Program-made: the position numbers and the translations under genes
NCBI RefSeq assembly: GCF_001423745.1
Contig: NZ_LMPC01000001.1
Span: 559,923 to 623,922 of the forward strand
Length of the DNA: 64,000 nt
Direction: 5' to 3'
DNA from: Arthrobacter sp. Leaf337
Lineage (GTDB): Bacteria; Actinomycetota; Actinomycetes; Actinomycetales; Micrococcaceae
Shown here: positions 1 to 9,400 of the stretch, piece by piece
Layout of the letters: every line of letters begins with the position of its first letter
How positions within the stretch are numbered: the first letter of the stretch is position 1
The notes under the pieces: generated by a model
The model's database searches: none
Seen by the model: the letters and a program-made list of their open reading frames with translations, nothing else
What the model was told of the DNA's origin: nothing

Positions 1-474
1 GCCCTGCTTCTGGGCCCGCAGGGCGCTGCCGAAATCACCAGCGCGGAAGGGTTCGACGGCGGACCGGTGGCCCCCGTGGGTCCGGTGGAGGGGTACCTGT
101 ACGAGCCCGACGGGGCCGTCATCCGGGCCGGGCTCGTGGCGGATGTCGCGGCGCGGCTGAACGGCCACCTCGTGGACGAACACATTGCCTACATCTGCGC
201 ACCGGAGCTCGTGGACACCCCGTTTGCCAGGGCCTACAAGGTCCTGGAGGTGATGCCGTTCAACGTCAAGGCCCTCAAGGCCTGGGTGAAGCAGCACAAC
301 ATCGGTGTGCTGGACATCAAGAAACGGGGCACGTCGGTCACGCCGGAGGAACTCCGCAAGCAGCTCCTCGCCGGAGGCAAGGGGTCAAAGGGCAAAAAGA
401 CAGCCACCCTGGTCCTCACCAGGATCGGCGAGGACCGGGTGGCCATTTCGGTGGAGCCGGTGCAGCCCAGGTAG
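1..474 (+). CDS. Class I SAM methyltransferase, C-terminal THUMP-like part (partial)
   Basis: The reading frame is open from the first base of the window, so only the last 157 codons are present and the start lies upstream. The visible part resembles the C-terminal THUMP-like domain found after a class I SAM-dependent methyltransferase domain in actinobacterial proteins: a VEGYLYEPDGAVIRAGLV stretch, then AYKVLEVMPFNVKALK and a basic tail with GKGSKGKK before a final beta strand. The catalytic Rossmann domain is outside the window, so the substrate cannot be judged. It converges with the next gene, leaving about 40 bp between the stops. Confidence 0.7.
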   Translation, partial: ALLLGPQGAAEITSAEGFDGGPVAPVGPVEGYLYEPDGAVIRAGLVADVAARLNGHLVDEHIAYICAPELVDTPFARAYKVLEVMPFNVKALKAWVKQHNIGVLDIKKRGTSVTPEELRKQLLAGGKGSKGKKTATLVLTRIGEDRVAISVEPVQPR

Positions 475-513
475 CCTGCTGCACGGTTACCGGGCATGCC
501 TGGGCATGGCCTG

Positions 514-1344
514 TTACTGGGCGCGCATGAAGTCTTCGGCCGCGCGGACCTGCTCGTCCGTGGGCCGGACGCCGGTGTACAGCACAAACTGCTCCAGGGC
601 CTGGATGGTGGCCACTTCGGCGCCGGTGATGACCGTCTTCCCGGCAGCCCGGGCAGCCTTGACGAGGGGCGTCTCGGCCGGCAGCGCGACGACGTCGAAC
701 ACCACCTTCGCGGCATCCACCGCCTCCGGCGGGAAGGACAGCGAGTCGGCGTCGGGACCGCCGGCCATTCCAACGGGTGTCACATTGATGATCATGTCCG
801 CAGTGCTGCCGGCGTCCGCCGCGGGCAGTTCGGCGCTCCATTTGAAGCCGTAGAGGTCCGCGAGCGGCTTTCCTGACGCCTCGTTGCGGGCAACGATGGT
901 GACGTCGCGGAAGCCTGCATCTCGGAGGGCGGCGGCCGTGGCTTTGGCCATGCCGCCGGAGCCCTTGAGCAGCACCGAGTAGTTCGCCGGGACGGCGTTG
1001 CGCTGCAGCAGCTGCTCGATCGCCGTGTAATCCGTGTTGTAGGCCGTGAGCTTGCCGCCGTCGTTCACGATGGTGTTGACCGAATCGATGGCCTTGGCCG
1101 AGGGGTCCATCACGTCCACCAGCGCAATGACGTCTTCCTTGTACGGCATGGACACCGCGCAGCCCCGGATGCCAAGTCCACGGACCCCGGCAATCGCCTG
1201 GGCAAGGTCCGTGGGCGCGAAGGCCTTGTAGATCCAGTTCAGGCCCAGCTGCTCATACAGATGGTTGTGGAAGCGGGTCCCGTTGTTGCTCGGGCGGGCC
1301 GAGAGCGAGATGCACAGGGTCATGTCTTTATTCAGAATTGGCAC
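514..1344 (-). CDS. Shikimate dehydrogenase-like protein (SdhL/HI0607 type)
   Basis: This 276-residue protein belongs to the shikimate/quinate dehydrogenase superfamily. It lacks the classical AroE N-terminal SxS motif and instead has SARPSNNGTRFHN at about residues 15-27, the hallmark of the SdhL (Haemophilus HI0607-like) subgroup. The catalytic lysine is in SMPYKED (K69), the paired aspartate in AYNTDYTA (D105), and a nucleotide-binding loop GSGGMAKA lies at 128-135. SdhL enzymes are reported to turn over shikimate slowly, so its physiological substrate is uncertain and it need not be the aromatic-pathway enzyme. A second in-frame ATG lies seven codons in. Its neighbours give no pathway context. 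Confidence 0.8.
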   Translation of the reverse strand: MPILNKDMTLCISLSARPSNNGTRFHNHLYEQLGLNWIYKAFAPTDLAQAIAGVRGLGIRGCAVSMPYKEDVIALVDVMDPSAKAIDSVNTIVNDGGKLTAYNTDYTAIEQLLQRNAVPANYSVLLKGSGGMAKATAAALRDAGFRDVTIVARNEASGKPLADLYGFKWSAELPAADAGSTADMIINVTPVGMAGGPDADSLSFPPEAVDAAKVVFDVVALPAETPLVKAARAAGKTVITGAEVATIQALEQFVLYTGVRPTDEQVRAAEDFMRAQ

Positions 1345-1401
1345 GGGTCCATTAAACGCCCCCGGAGCCCGGACAGCACTGTTACGCCACGGAACGGTGC
1401 G

Positions 1402-3150
1402 TCAGCAGCCGCTTCCGGGCGCAAAAGGTCCGACGGCGGCGGGCAGCTTTCCGGGTGCAGGCGCCTTGCCCGCGAGGACGGCCACCAGGGCGTTGAAGGC
1501 TTCCTGGCTGCGGCCGTAGAGGGCCACTTTGGCGGGGGCCGCCGATCCGGCCAGCGGCCACGGCGCATCGAGCGCCACGACGACGTCGCCTTGGGCCGGG
1601 GGCCCTTCATAGCCGATCAGCGTCACGAGCGGTCCGGCGCCAAGCGTAATGCCTGCCGCACCGGCGGCCTGGGCGAAACGCGCGCGGTCCTGTTCATTGC
1701 CGCCGGCCACCCGGACGCTGCCGGGCACCATCGGCCCATGGCAGGGCCCGGCCAGGACGGTGACTGCTGCTGCGGACACCCGCTGGGAAAGGGCGGAGCC
1801 GCTTCCGGGCGCGGCAGCCGGGGACGCAGGGGTGCGGGCGCGCCACATCATCATGGTCACCACCCGCAGGGCTGCCTCGTCGAGGCGGGACACCGGCAGC
1901 GCGCCGGTCTGGGCGGCGCCCACCACGGCTGCGTGGGCGGCTGCGACGTCTCCGGGCATCAGCAGCAGGTCCGCCCCGGCAGCCAGTGCCAGCGGTGCGG
2001 CGGACTCTCCGGGGAACTGCTTGTGCACCGCGCCCATGTTGAGCGCATCCGTCACGGCCACACCCTTGAAACCCATGCCTCGGAGGGCGGCGTAGCTCGC
2101 TTTGGACAAGGACGCGGGCACGCCCGGCTCCAGGGCGGGCACGGAGATGTGGCCGGTCATGATCATGGGCAGGCCCGCGTCGATGGCAGCCTGGAACGGT
2201 TTCCAGTCCTTCGCCCGGAGTTCCGCCACTGTTGCCTTCTGCACCGGCAGGTTCTCGTGCGAATCGACGGCCACGGAGCCGTGCCCGGGGAAGTGCTTGG
2301 CGGAGGGCAGGAGCCCGCCCGCCAGCATTCCCCGGGCAAAACCGACGCCGAGGCTGGCCGCAGCATCAGGGTTGCCGGACATGGCCCTGGCCCCGATGGT
2401 CGGGTCCAGCGGTCCGGCCGTGACATCCGTGGCCGGCGCGAAGTCCGCGGTGAAGCCGAGCCCGGCAAGCTCCGCGGCGAGCGCCCTGCCGGCGTCCGTA
2501 GCGAGCCCGACGTTTCCGGCGGCGCCGTAGCTCATGGGGGCCGGCCACTCGGTCAAGGGTGCGCGCAGCCGGGCGACAACGCCGCCTTCCTGGTCCACGC
2601 CGATCACGGCCGGCCAGGTGCGCCCGTCCGCCTTGGCCGCCTTCTGCAGGAGGCTTATCCCCGAGGCCATCGCGGCGGTGTCCACGGTTCCGTCGGCAGA
2701 CCGCGGCACGTTGTCACCCATGACGATTGATCCACCCAGGTGCAGCTTTTCCATGGTGGCGGCGTGGGCAGCAAAGTCGGTTCCGGTGAAGAAGGGCATC
2801 AGCACCTGCCCGGCTTTCTGTTCGACGCTCATTTTTGCGACGGCGGCGCGGGCAGCGTCTTCGTCCTTCTGCTGCGGTCCCCAACCCAGCTGGCGTTCTC
2901 CGGGGGCGGGGGTTGAAGGCCTGGGCGCTGCCGGGCTCCCCGACGCGGGCGCGGAACGCAGGGCACTGCCTGACGCCGGTGCCGGTGCCGTTGACGATGG
3001 CGTTCCGGACTGCGGTCCGGAGGAGGGGGAAGGTGCGCCTGTACAGGCGGCGGTGGCAAGCATTGCCGCCGTCACCGCCAGCGTCGTCGCTGTTTTGTGG
3101 AAAGTCCTTGTGTGAAAACTGTCACTGCGTCCTTGAAACCAAGCCATCAT
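1402..3150 (-). CDS. Glycoside hydrolase family 3 lipoprotein, beta-N-acetylhexosaminidase (NagZ-like)
   Basis: A 582-residue exported GH3 enzyme. The N-terminus is basic then hydrophobic and ends in the lipobox LATAAC (Cys36), predicting a membrane-anchored lipoprotein. A Ser/Pro/Ala-rich linker to about residue 85 follows. The NagZ signature KHFPGHG is at 285-291, and the catalytic aspartate is expected at D368 in VTDALNMGA. After residue 450 comes a second domain of the GH3-C type, longer than in the one-domain cytosolic NagZ of enterobacteria. The likely role is removal of GlcNAc from peptidoglycan fragments or other glycans outside the membrane. It is transcribed divergently from the next gene. 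Confidence 0.85.
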   Translation of the reverse strand: MMAWFQGRSDSFHTRTFHKTATTLAVTAAMLATAACTGAPSPSSGPQSGTPSSTAPAPASGSALRSAPASGSPAAPRPSTPAPGERQLGWGPQQKDEDAARAAVAKMSVEQKAGQVLMPFFTGTDFAAHAATMEKLHLGGSIVMGDNVPRSADGTVDTAAMASGISLLQKAAKADGRTWPAVIGVDQEGGVVARLRAPLTEWPAPMSYGAAGNVGLATDAGRALAAELAGLGFTADFAPATDVTAGPLDPTIGARAMSGNPDAAASLGVGFARGMLAGGLLPSAKHFPGHGSVAVDSHENLPVQKATVAELRAKDWKPFQAAIDAGLPMIMTGHISVPALEPGVPASLSKASYAALRGMGFKGVAVTDALNMGAVHKQFPGESAAPLALAAGADLLLMPGDVAAAHAAVVGAAQTGALPVSRLDEAALRVVTMMMWRARTPASPAAAPGSGSALSQRVSAAAVTVLAGPCHGPMVPGSVRVAGGNEQDRARFAQAAGAAGITLGAGPLVTLIGYEGPPAQGDVVVALDAPWPLAGSAAPAKVALYGRSQEAFNALVAVLAGKAPAPGKLPAAVGPFAPGSGC

Positions 3151-3240
3151 CTCGATGCTACCCCTGCACTAGACTTGAACCACCCGTTGCCCGCCCTCTG
3201 GCTGCTTCGGCAACGGACGGCGGAACAGTGAAGGGACCAC

Positions 3241-4392
3241 ATGAAGATTGATTTCGCTTCATCCAGGCAATCAACTCTTGGTGTGGAATGGGAGCTCGCA
3301 CTGGTCAATGCCCAGACCGGCGAACTGGCCTCGGTAGCCAATGAGGTGCTCCGCGGTGTGGCCGCCAACCATCCCGAGCTCAACGAGGACGACGAACACC
3401 CACACATCAAACAGGAACTCCTGCTGAACACGGTGGAGCTCGTCACCGGTATCTGCGAGACGGTGGCGCAGGCCAAGGCGGACCTCAGCAGTTCGCTCGC
3501 CGCCGTGCGGGAAGTCACCGATCCCATGGGTGTCGAGCTCTTCTGTGCCGGAAGCCATCCTTTCAGCCCTCCGCAGCTGCAGCCGGTCACGGACAAAGCA
3601 CGGTATGCCAAGCTCATCGACCGCACCCAGTGGTGGGGGCGCCAGATGGTGATCTACGGCGTACACGTCCACGTGGGCCTGGACAGCCGCGACAAGGTCC
3701 TGCCGGTGCTGGACGGACTGCTGAACTACTTCCCCCATTTCCAGGCGCTCTCAGCCTCGAGTCCCTTCTGGGGCGGCGAGGACACCGGCTACGCGTCCCA
3801 CCGCGCGCTCATGTTCCAGCAGCTGCCTACCGCGGGCCTGCCGTTCCAGTTCTCCACCTGGGCAGACTACGAATCCTATGTCCAGGACATGTTCACCACC
3901 GGAGTGATCGACACCATCTCGGAGATCCGCTGGGACATCCGCCCGGTCCCCAACCTGGGCACCATCGAGATGCGCATCTGCGACGGCCTGGCCACTCTGG
4001 AGGAAGTCGGCGCAATCGCGGCCCTGACCCAGTGCCTGGTGGACGAATTCTCCACCATCCTGGACAACGGCGGCACCATTCCCACCATGCCGCCCTGGCA
4101 CCTCCAGGAAAACAAGTGGCGTGCGGCCCGGTACGGCCTCGATGCGATCATCATCCTCGACGCCCAGGGCAACGAGCGGCTGGTCACCGAGCACCTGCTC
4201 GAAACGCTGAACCGGCTCGCGCCCGTGGCCGCGAAACTCGGCTGCTCGGACGAGCTTGCCGACGTCGAAAAGATCATCAGCCGCGGTGCCGGATACCAGC
4301 GGCAGCGCCGTGTTGCGGCAGAAAACGGCGGCAACCTCCAGGCCGTGGTGCTGGACCTCGTCAAACAGATGCGGAACGGCCCCACCGCCTGA
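3241..4392 (+). CDS. Carboxylate-amine ligase, glutamate-cysteine ligase family 2 (YbdK type)
   Basis: The 383-residue product has the GCS2/YbdK fold: N-terminal STLGVEWELALVNAQTGEL, then EDDEHPHIKQELLLNTVEL, YGVHVHVGLDSRDK and the C-terminal EMRICDGLATLEE metal/ATP-site region. Such enzymes ligate glutamate and cysteine weakly in vitro, and members may act in thiol or peptide synthesis. In an organism that makes mycothiol, glutathione synthesis is not the obvious role, so the true substrate is open. The ATG start has a GAAGGGA ribosome binding site about 5 nt upstream. A short hairpin with a T-run follows the stop. Confidence 0.8.
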   Translation: MKIDFASSRQSTLGVEWELALVNAQTGELASVANEVLRGVAANHPELNEDDEHPHIKQELLLNTVELVTGICETVAQAKADLSSSLAAVREVTDPMGVELFCAGSHPFSPPQLQPVTDKARYAKLIDRTQWWGRQMVIYGVHVHVGLDSRDKVLPVLDGLLNYFPHFQALSASSPFWGGEDTGYASHRALMFQQLPTAGLPFQFSTWADYESYVQDMFTTGVIDTISEIRWDIRPVPNLGTIEMRICDGLATLEEVGAIAALTQCLVDEFSTILDNGGTIPTMPPWHLQENKWRAARYGLDAIIILDAQGNERLVTEHLLETLNRLAPVAAKLGCSDELADVEKIISRGAGYQRQRRVAAENGGNLQAVVLDLVKQMRNGPTA

Positions 4393-4406
4393 ATCCCCCT
4401 GCGTTG

Positions 4407-4422
4407 CCCCTTGAGGGGTTTT
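4407..4422 (+). terminator. Short intrinsic terminator between convergent genes
   Basis: CCCCTTGAGGGG followed by TTTTA lies immediately after the ligase stop, overlapping the tsaD stop codon. The stem is only 4 bp, so this is a weak candidate. Confidence 0.4.
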
Positions 4423-5512
4423 AGGCGGGAAGCGATACCGCCGTGACCGGCATGGACGAATCCGGGGCGAAACTGATGCCACTGGGCTCGATGCCGGCCA
4501 TGACCAGCTGGGCCCCGAGGGCGGCCACCATGGCACCGTTATCCGTGCACAGATCCAGCGGCGGGACGGTCAGCCGGATCCCGGCCGCACTGCACCGCTG
4601 CTCGGTGAGCTGGCGCAGCCGTGAGTTCGCGGCAACTCCGCCGCCCAGCAGCAGCTCGGTGATGCCGTATTCCCGGCAGGCAAGCACCGCCTTGGACGTG
4701 ATCACGTCCACCACAGCCTCCTGGAACGCGGCCGCGACGTCCGCGACCGGGACCTCCTCGCCGCGGGCTTCAAACTGTTCCACGCAGCGGGCGACGGCGG
4801 TCTTCAGTCCGCTGAACGACCAGTCGTAGCGGTGCGGGCCGGGTTCGTCCGCGGTGCCCATGTATTTGGGCTGCGTCAGCCCGCGCGGGAACCGGATGGC
4901 CTTGGCGTTGCCGGTCCGGGCAAGTTTGTCGATGGCCGGTCCGCCCGGGTAGCCGAGGCCCAGAAGCCGGGCCACCTTGTCGTAAGCTTCCCCGGCGGCG
5001 TCGTCGATGGTGGAACCCAGCAGCTCGACGTCGTCGGTGATGCTCCTGATCCGGAGGATTTCGGTGTGGCCGCCGGACACCAGGAGGGCGCCCAAATTCT
5101 CAGGCAAGATGTTCTCCGGCAGGCTGTTCCCCGCCTGCAAGAGGCCGACGCCGACATGGGCCACCAGGTGGTTGATGGCATACAGCGGCTTGCCGGTGGC
5201 CACAGCGAGCGCCTTCGCGGCGCACACGCCCACCATCAGCGCCCCGGCCAGGCCCGGACCGGAGGTGACGGCGATCGCGTCGACGTCGTCGAGTCTTACT
5301 CCGGCCTCTGCGAGGGACGCCTGCAACGTGGGCACGAAGGCGTCCAGGTGTGCGCGCGACGCGATCTCGGGGATAACCCCGCCGAAGCGGACGTGTTCCT
5401 CCATGGAGGAGGACACTGTGTTGCTGAGCAGGGCCGTTCCGCGCACGATTCCCACGCCTGTCTCATCGCAGGAGGATTCGATGCCCAGGACGAGGGGTTG
5501 CGTTCGGTTCAT
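4421..5512 (-). CDS. tsaD: tRNA N6-adenosine threonylcarbamoyltransferase TsaD
   Basis: TsaD (363 residues) transfers the threonylcarbamoyl group from TC-AMP to A37 of ANN-decoding tRNAs, acting in the cytoplasm with TsaB and TsaE. The sequence opens with [14 protein letters not shown], characteristic of the ASKHA fold. The iron-binding HxxxH is seen in INHLVAH (H115, H119), and VSGGHTEI and [11 protein letters not shown] are present. Length is normal. The gene is the last of the translationally coupled series alr-tsaE-tsaB-rimI-tsaD: its ATG overlaps the rimI stop by 4 bp, so it is probably co-transcribed from a promoter ahead of alr. Confidence 0.96.
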   Translation of the reverse strand: MNRTQPLVLGIESSCDETGVGIVRGTALLSNTVSSSMEEHVRFGGVIPEIASRAHLDAFVPTLQASLAEAGVRLDDVDAIAVTSGPGLAGALMVGVCAAKALAVATGKPLYAINHLVAHVGVGLLQAGNSLPENILPENLGALLVSGGHTEILRIRSITDDVELLGSTIDDAAGEAYDKVARLLGLGYPGGPAIDKLARTGNAKAIRFPRGLTQPKYMGTADEPGPHRYDWSFSGLKTAVARCVEQFEARGEEVPVADVAAAFQEAVVDVITSKAVLACREYGITELLLGGGVAANSRLRQLTEQRCSAAGIRLTVPPLDLCTDNGAMVAALGAQLVMAGIEPSGISFAPDSSMPVTAVSLPA

Positions 5513-6069
5513 GGTGTGTCTGCCTCCGTGGCCGTCAAGTGGTCGGGGGTCGCATTAGTGGACTCCGGTCCTGCCAGAAGGCCGGAGTCCGGGAGTTGGA
5601 GGCGCATGATCAGGGCGTCCACCCCGTCCCGGTAATACCGTGGGCGGACGTGGATCTGTTCGAAGCCGAAGCGGCGGTAAAGCTGCTGGGCCCGGGGGTT
5701 GTCCGCCCTGACTTCCAGCAGCACGTCCGCCGCCCGGCGCCGCCGGCTTTCGGCGATGAGCTCGGTCAGCAGGGCCGAGCCGATCCCCCTGCCTTCACAC
5801 TCCGGCACGACGGCGATGGTCTGCACGTCCGCGATCGGTTCGATGCACATCAGACCGGCGTAGCCCACGATTTCGCCGGCAGCCTCGGCCACCAGGTAGT
5901 GGCGGGTTTCGGCCTGTGCCAGTTCGTCATGGAACATCTGGAGCGGCCAGGCATCCACCGGGAACAACCTGCATTCGAGGGTGTGCACCGCAGGGATATC
6001 CGCACCGCTCATGGCCCGCAATGTCACGCCGTTCGGGACCACTCCGGTGATTCCTGCCGTCCCGTTCAC
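5509..6069 (-). CDS. rimI: Ribosomal-protein-alanine N-acetyltransferase RimI
   Basis: A GNAT-fold acetyltransferase of 186 residues, about 30 longer than enterobacterial RimI because of extra residues at both ends. The acetyl-CoA loop is in [16 protein letters not shown]. The C-terminal [20 protein letters not shown] is typical of RimI. The family acetylates the N-terminal alanine of ribosomal protein S18 and, in actinobacteria, perhaps other proteins. It overlaps tsaB and tsaD by 4 bp each, the standard placement of rimI between t6A genes in high-GC Gram-positives. Confidence 0.9.
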   Translation of the reverse strand: MNGTAGITGVVPNGVTLRAMSGADIPAVHTLECRLFPVDAWPLQMFHDELAQAETRHYLVAEAAGEIVGYAGLMCIEPIADVQTIAVVPECEGRGIGSALLTELIAESRRRRAADVLLEVRADNPRAQQLYRRFGFEQIHVRPRYYRDGVDALIMRLQLPDSGLLAGPESTNATPDHLTATEADTP

Positions 6070-6737
6070 AGCGCACGCTTCCGGAGGCCCGGGACCTGGG
6101 CGTCGGACTCGCGGAGGTACAACGGGGTGGAGTCCGGCAGTTGCTCCCCCGCGGCCAGCCGTGCCAGTGCGAACTGGCCCAGGTAAAGGGCGTCGGGCTG
6201 CTCCGAGCTGAAGTCCGGATCAGCACGGAGGACATCCTCGTAGATGCCTGCGCCGGCTCCGTAGGCCGGCAGGTCGGGCAGCCCGGCCGCGAACCCCACG
6301 TGCGGGCCGTCAACCAGCAGGGGCAGCTGGCCGTCGGCGAGTGAATAGCGGGCCCAGTACACCTCTTTGCGCCGGGCATCCGTTGCCACCAGGAATTCCG
6401 GCACTGCTGATGTCGATTCAGCCACCTCCAGCGCCATGGCGTCCAGGCTCATCAGGCCGTACAGGGGTTTGCCCCACACATAGGACAGGGTCCGTGCGGT
6501 GGCAATCCCGGACCGCAGCCCCGTGAACGGCCCCGGGCCAACACCGGCCACAATCGCGTCGATGTCCGCACCCGTCACCCCTGCGTCGGCGAGCATGTCG
6601 CCGATGCCCGGAGCCAGCACTTCGGCATGGCTGCGGGTGTCCTCGGTGGAGAAACTCGCCAGCACCCCTTCGGGCGCATCGTCCGAAACCAGGGCGGCAC
6701 TGGCCACGGCTGACGTGTCGATGGCAAGGATCAGCAT
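6066..6737 (-). CDS. tsaB: tRNA threonylcarbamoyladenosine biosynthesis protein TsaB
   Basis: TsaB (223 residues) is the non-catalytic ASKHA partner that dimerises with TsaD and is needed for t6A formation. It begins MLILAIDTSAVASAALVSD, matching the family phosphate-1 loop, followed by GVGPGPFTGLRSGIATART, the most conserved TsaB segment, at about residues 66-84. The start codon shares one base with the tsaE stop and its stop overlaps rimI by 4 bp, so it is part of the coupled operon. Confidence 0.94.
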   Translation of the reverse strand: MLILAIDTSAVASAALVSDDAPEGVLASFSTEDTRSHAEVLAPGIGDMLADAGVTGADIDAIVAGVGPGPFTGLRSGIATARTLSYVWGKPLYGLMSLDAMALEVAESTSAVPEFLVATDARRKEVYWARYSLADGQLPLLVDGPHVGFAAGLPDLPAYGAGAGIYEDVLRADPDFSSEQPDALYLGQFALARLAAGEQLPDSTPLYLRESDAQVPGLRKRAL

Positions 6738-7300
6738 CAGTCATTCCCTTTCAAGGCGGCAGGCAGCAGGGGCTGCTCAGCCCAGCGCGGGCCGAAGCCG
6801 CGGATCACGATGGTGCGGGGTTCGTCGTCGTCGTCCGTATCGAAGTCCAGCACACCGTCCTCGGAGTCTGGTGAGCTCACCAGCGGCCGGTGCAGTTCGA
6901 CGTCGAGCAGGCTGTCGCTAAGGTGCTCCACGCGTCCGCGGCCCCACTCCACCACCGTTACGGTGCTGTCGAGCGTGTTTTCGAGGTCGATGTCATCGAT
7001 TTCGGCGGCGCTTTCGAGCCGGTACGCATCAACGTGCACCAGGTCTGGTCCGCCGGGATGCGGCCCGTCCGGAAGATTGGGATGGATGCGGACCAGGACG
7101 AACGTGGGCGAAATGATGCCGGCCCGGACACCCAGGCCCTCGCCGAGCCCCTGGGTGAAGGTGGTCTTCCCGGCGCCGAGCTCGCCCGTCAGGACCACCA
7201 GGTCGCCGGCCTCAAGAACGGCACCAAGGGCGGCCGCCAGGGCATGGGTTTCCTCGGCGGTCTGCACCGAGAGGGACAGCTCCCACTGCGGATCGCTCAT
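6737..7300 (-). CDS. tsaE: tRNA threonylcarbamoyladenosine biosynthesis ATPase TsaE
   Basis: TsaE is the P-loop ATPase that resets the TsaBD complex during t6A synthesis. The Walker A motif GELGAGKTT is at about residues 39-47, and the conserved SPTFVLVR and HVDAYRLES segments follow. At 187 residues it is some 30 longer than the usual 150-160. The excess is a C-terminal part with an acidic DFDTDDDDEP run and then IVIRGFGPRW. It overlaps alr by 4 bp upstream and tsaB by 1 bp downstream. Confidence 0.93.
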   Translation of the reverse strand: MSDPQWELSLSVQTAEETHALAAALGAVLEAGDLVVLTGELGAGKTTFTQGLGEGLGVRAGIISPTFVLVRIHPNLPDGPHPGGPDLVHVDAYRLESAAEIDDIDLENTLDSTVTVVEWGRGRVEHLSDSLLDVELHRPLVSSPDSEDGVLDFDTDDDDEPRTIVIRGFGPRWAEQPLLPAALKGND

Positions 7301-8535
7301 CGTGATGCACCCGGCCGGTCTGCCGGATTTTCGTTGACGTACCGCCTCGGGACGCGCGGGCTGATCCGCGTCACGATCTCGTAGTTGATGGTGCCGGCGG
7401 CGCGGGCCCAGTCGTCCGCCGTCGGGCCGCCGTCGGCGCCGTCGCCGAAGAGGACCGCCTCGGCACCCAGCAGGCTGGGTCCGCCGGATGCCAAGCCGCG
7501 GGGTCCCAGGTCGATCACCATCTGGTCCATGGCGATCCTGCCCACCACCGGGTAGTTCCGGCCCTCCACCCGGACGGGGCCGCCGGTGGCAACGCGCGGC
7601 ACGCCGTCGGCGTATCCAAGCGGGATCAGTCCCAGGGTGCTGGTGCCGGAGGTGCGGTAGTTGAGTCCGTAGGAAACACCCTGGCCTGCCGGGACGTCCT
7701 TGCAGTGCGACACCTTGGTGCGGACGGTCATGGCCGGGCGCAGCCCCAGTTCGGCCGGCGACTGGCCGTCAAACGGTGATAGCCCGTAGATACCCAGGCC
7801 CACCCGGACCAGGTCGAAGTGTGTGTCGGGGCGGGAAAGCGTGGCCGGGGTGTTGGCCAGGTGGCGGACTTCGGGGTCCACTCCGGCGTCCTCGGCGATG
7901 GCCAGGACTTCGCGGAAGGCCTGCAGCTGCTGGTCCGTTTCCGGGCGGTCCGGTTCGTCCGCCACAGCAAGGTGGGAGAAGATACCCACCACACGGAGAA
8001 GGCCTTCGTCCTGGTATTCCATCGCTTCGCCCACCAGGCTGTCCCAGGCTTCCAGCGTCGCGCCGTTGCGGCCCAGGCCGGTGTCCACCTTCAGGTGGAC
8101 CCGTGCCGGCCGTTCCTGCTCGCGGGCCGCCAGGACAATCTTCTCCAGTTCCCAGCCGGAGCAGCCGATGTCGATTCCGGCGGCGACGGCGGCACCGAAG
8201 TTGCTGTCCGGCGTATGCAGCCACGCGAGAAGCGGCGCCTCAATGCCGGCGGCGCGCAGGGCAAGCGCCTCGGAGATGTGCGCAACGCCGAGCCACTGCG
8301 CCCCGGCGTCGAGCGCTGCCCGGGCCACCGGAACGGCACCGTGCCCGTAGGCATCCGCTTTCACCACGGCCATGACCTGCGCCGGTGAGGCAACGGCTGC
8401 CAGGTGGCGGACGTTGTGCCGGATGGCGTCCAGGTCGATCACTGCTGAACGCTCGCTGGCGGGGCTTTCACTGGCGGAGCCTGGCGCTGAGTCCGGGACG
8501 GGCCGGAAGTCGCCGGTTGCTGCTGGGTAGGTCAC
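7297..8535 (-). CDS. alr: Alanine racemase
   Basis: Alr interconverts L- and D-alanine using PLP and supplies D-Ala for peptidoglycan. The PLP lysine is K59 in AVVKADAYGHG. The second-base tyrosine lies in GVSYGLNYRT, and RVGLGIYGLSPF and GRIAMDQMVIDLG complete the fold-III barrel and C-terminal beta domain. The 412-residue protein has an extra Pro/Ser/Ala-rich N-terminus of about 30 residues, so a shorter start is possible (SAVIDLDAIRHNVRHL is where homology normally begins). As first gene of the coupled run leading to tsaD it probably carries the operon promoter in the short gap before the divergent VOC gene. Confidence 0.95.
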   Translation of the reverse strand: MTYPAATGDFRPVPDSAPGSASESPASERSAVIDLDAIRHNVRHLAAVASPAQVMAVVKADAYGHGAVPVARAALDAGAQWLGVAHISEALALRAAGIEAPLLAWLHTPDSNFGAAVAAGIDIGCSGWELEKIVLAAREQERPARVHLKVDTGLGRNGATLEAWDSLVGEAMEYQDEGLLRVVGIFSHLAVADEPDRPETDQQLQAFREVLAIAEDAGVDPEVRHLANTPATLSRPDTHFDLVRVGLGIYGLSPFDGQSPAELGLRPAMTVRTKVSHCKDVPAGQGVSYGLNYRTSGTSTLGLIPLGYADGVPRVATGGPVRVEGRNYPVVGRIAMDQMVIDLGPRGLASGGPSLLGAEAVLFGDGADGGPTADDWARAAGTINYEIVTRISPRVPRRYVNENPADRPGASR

Positions 8536-8629
8536 CCTAGTGATTCTAGTGGCGCCGCGGCGGGTGGCTTAATTTGGCCAGGCGTGCCTCCACTGTCGGC
8601 TCCGTCACCCGGGTATAGGGTCGTGCGGT

Positions 8630-9367
8630 ATGGCACTGCGACTTGTTCAAGTGAATTTCAAGGCCCGGAATGACTCAGCCCTCGGCCGGTTTTGGGCGGA
8701 GGCGCTCGGCTGGGGCGTTTCCAGCGAGGGGCCCGGTGTGACCAATGTTGAACCCGTGGGCTTCACCTGGCCGGACGCCGCCGCCGTCTGCGTCGATGTG
8801 GTCAGCGTCCCGGACCCCGAGACAGTGAAATACCGCGCGCATCTTGATCTCGCCACCACCTCTGCAGCCCATCACAAGGAGCTGGTCGCGCACCTGTTGG
8901 CGCTGGGTGCCACGCCCGCCGACGTGGGCCAGGGCGATGTGCCGTGGACGGTTCTGGCCGACCCGGAGGGCAATGTGTTCTGTGTGCTGGAGCCGCGACC
9001 GATCTACCGGGACACCGGGCCCATCGCCACAGTGGTGGTCAACTGCGCGGATCCGCGGGCCATGGCCCGGTTCTGGAGCGAGGCTACGGACTGGACCCTG
9101 CATGAGCTGACCGACGATCATGCGAGGCTGCGTTCGGCCAAGGGTGTCGGGCCGTACCTGGAATTACTTCGCACGTCCGGCGTGGAGACCGTATGGAACC
9201 GTGTCCATCTCGACCTGATGCCGTATCCCGGTGACGATCAGGCGGCAGAGGTGGCCCGGCTGCGGGCCCTGGGTGCCGCTGATGCCGACGTCGGCCAGGG
9301 CGATGTGCCATGGGTGTGCCTCGCCGACCCGGAGGGCAACGAGTTCTGCGTCCTCACCCCGGGCTGA
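8630..9367 (+). CDS. Two-domain VOC family (glyoxalase-like) protein
   Basis: 245 residues made of two tandem VOC domains of about 120 residues, each ending in nearly the same sequence: DVGQGDVPWTVLADPEGN and DVGQGDVPWVCLADPEGN, followed by FCVL. The first begins LVQVNFKARNDSALGRFWAEALGW and the second VVVNCADPRAMARFWSEATDW. These domains bind a metal or small ligand and are found in lyases, dioxygenases and resistance proteins. The actual activity cannot be inferred. The gene stands alone between divergent alr and a convergent kinase gene. Confidence 0.8.
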   Translation: MALRLVQVNFKARNDSALGRFWAEALGWGVSSEGPGVTNVEPVGFTWPDAAAVCVDVVSVPDPETVKYRAHLDLATTSAAHHKELVAHLLALGATPADVGQGDVPWTVLADPEGNVFCVLEPRPIYRDTGPIATVVVNCADPRAMARFWSEATDWTLHELTDDHARLRSAKGVGPYLELLRTSGVETVWNRVHLDLMPYPGDDQAAEVARLRALGAADADVGQGDVPWVCLADPEGNEFCVLTPG

Positions 9368-9400
9368 GCCCCGGCTCGCCGCTCGTCCAGGAGATACGCC

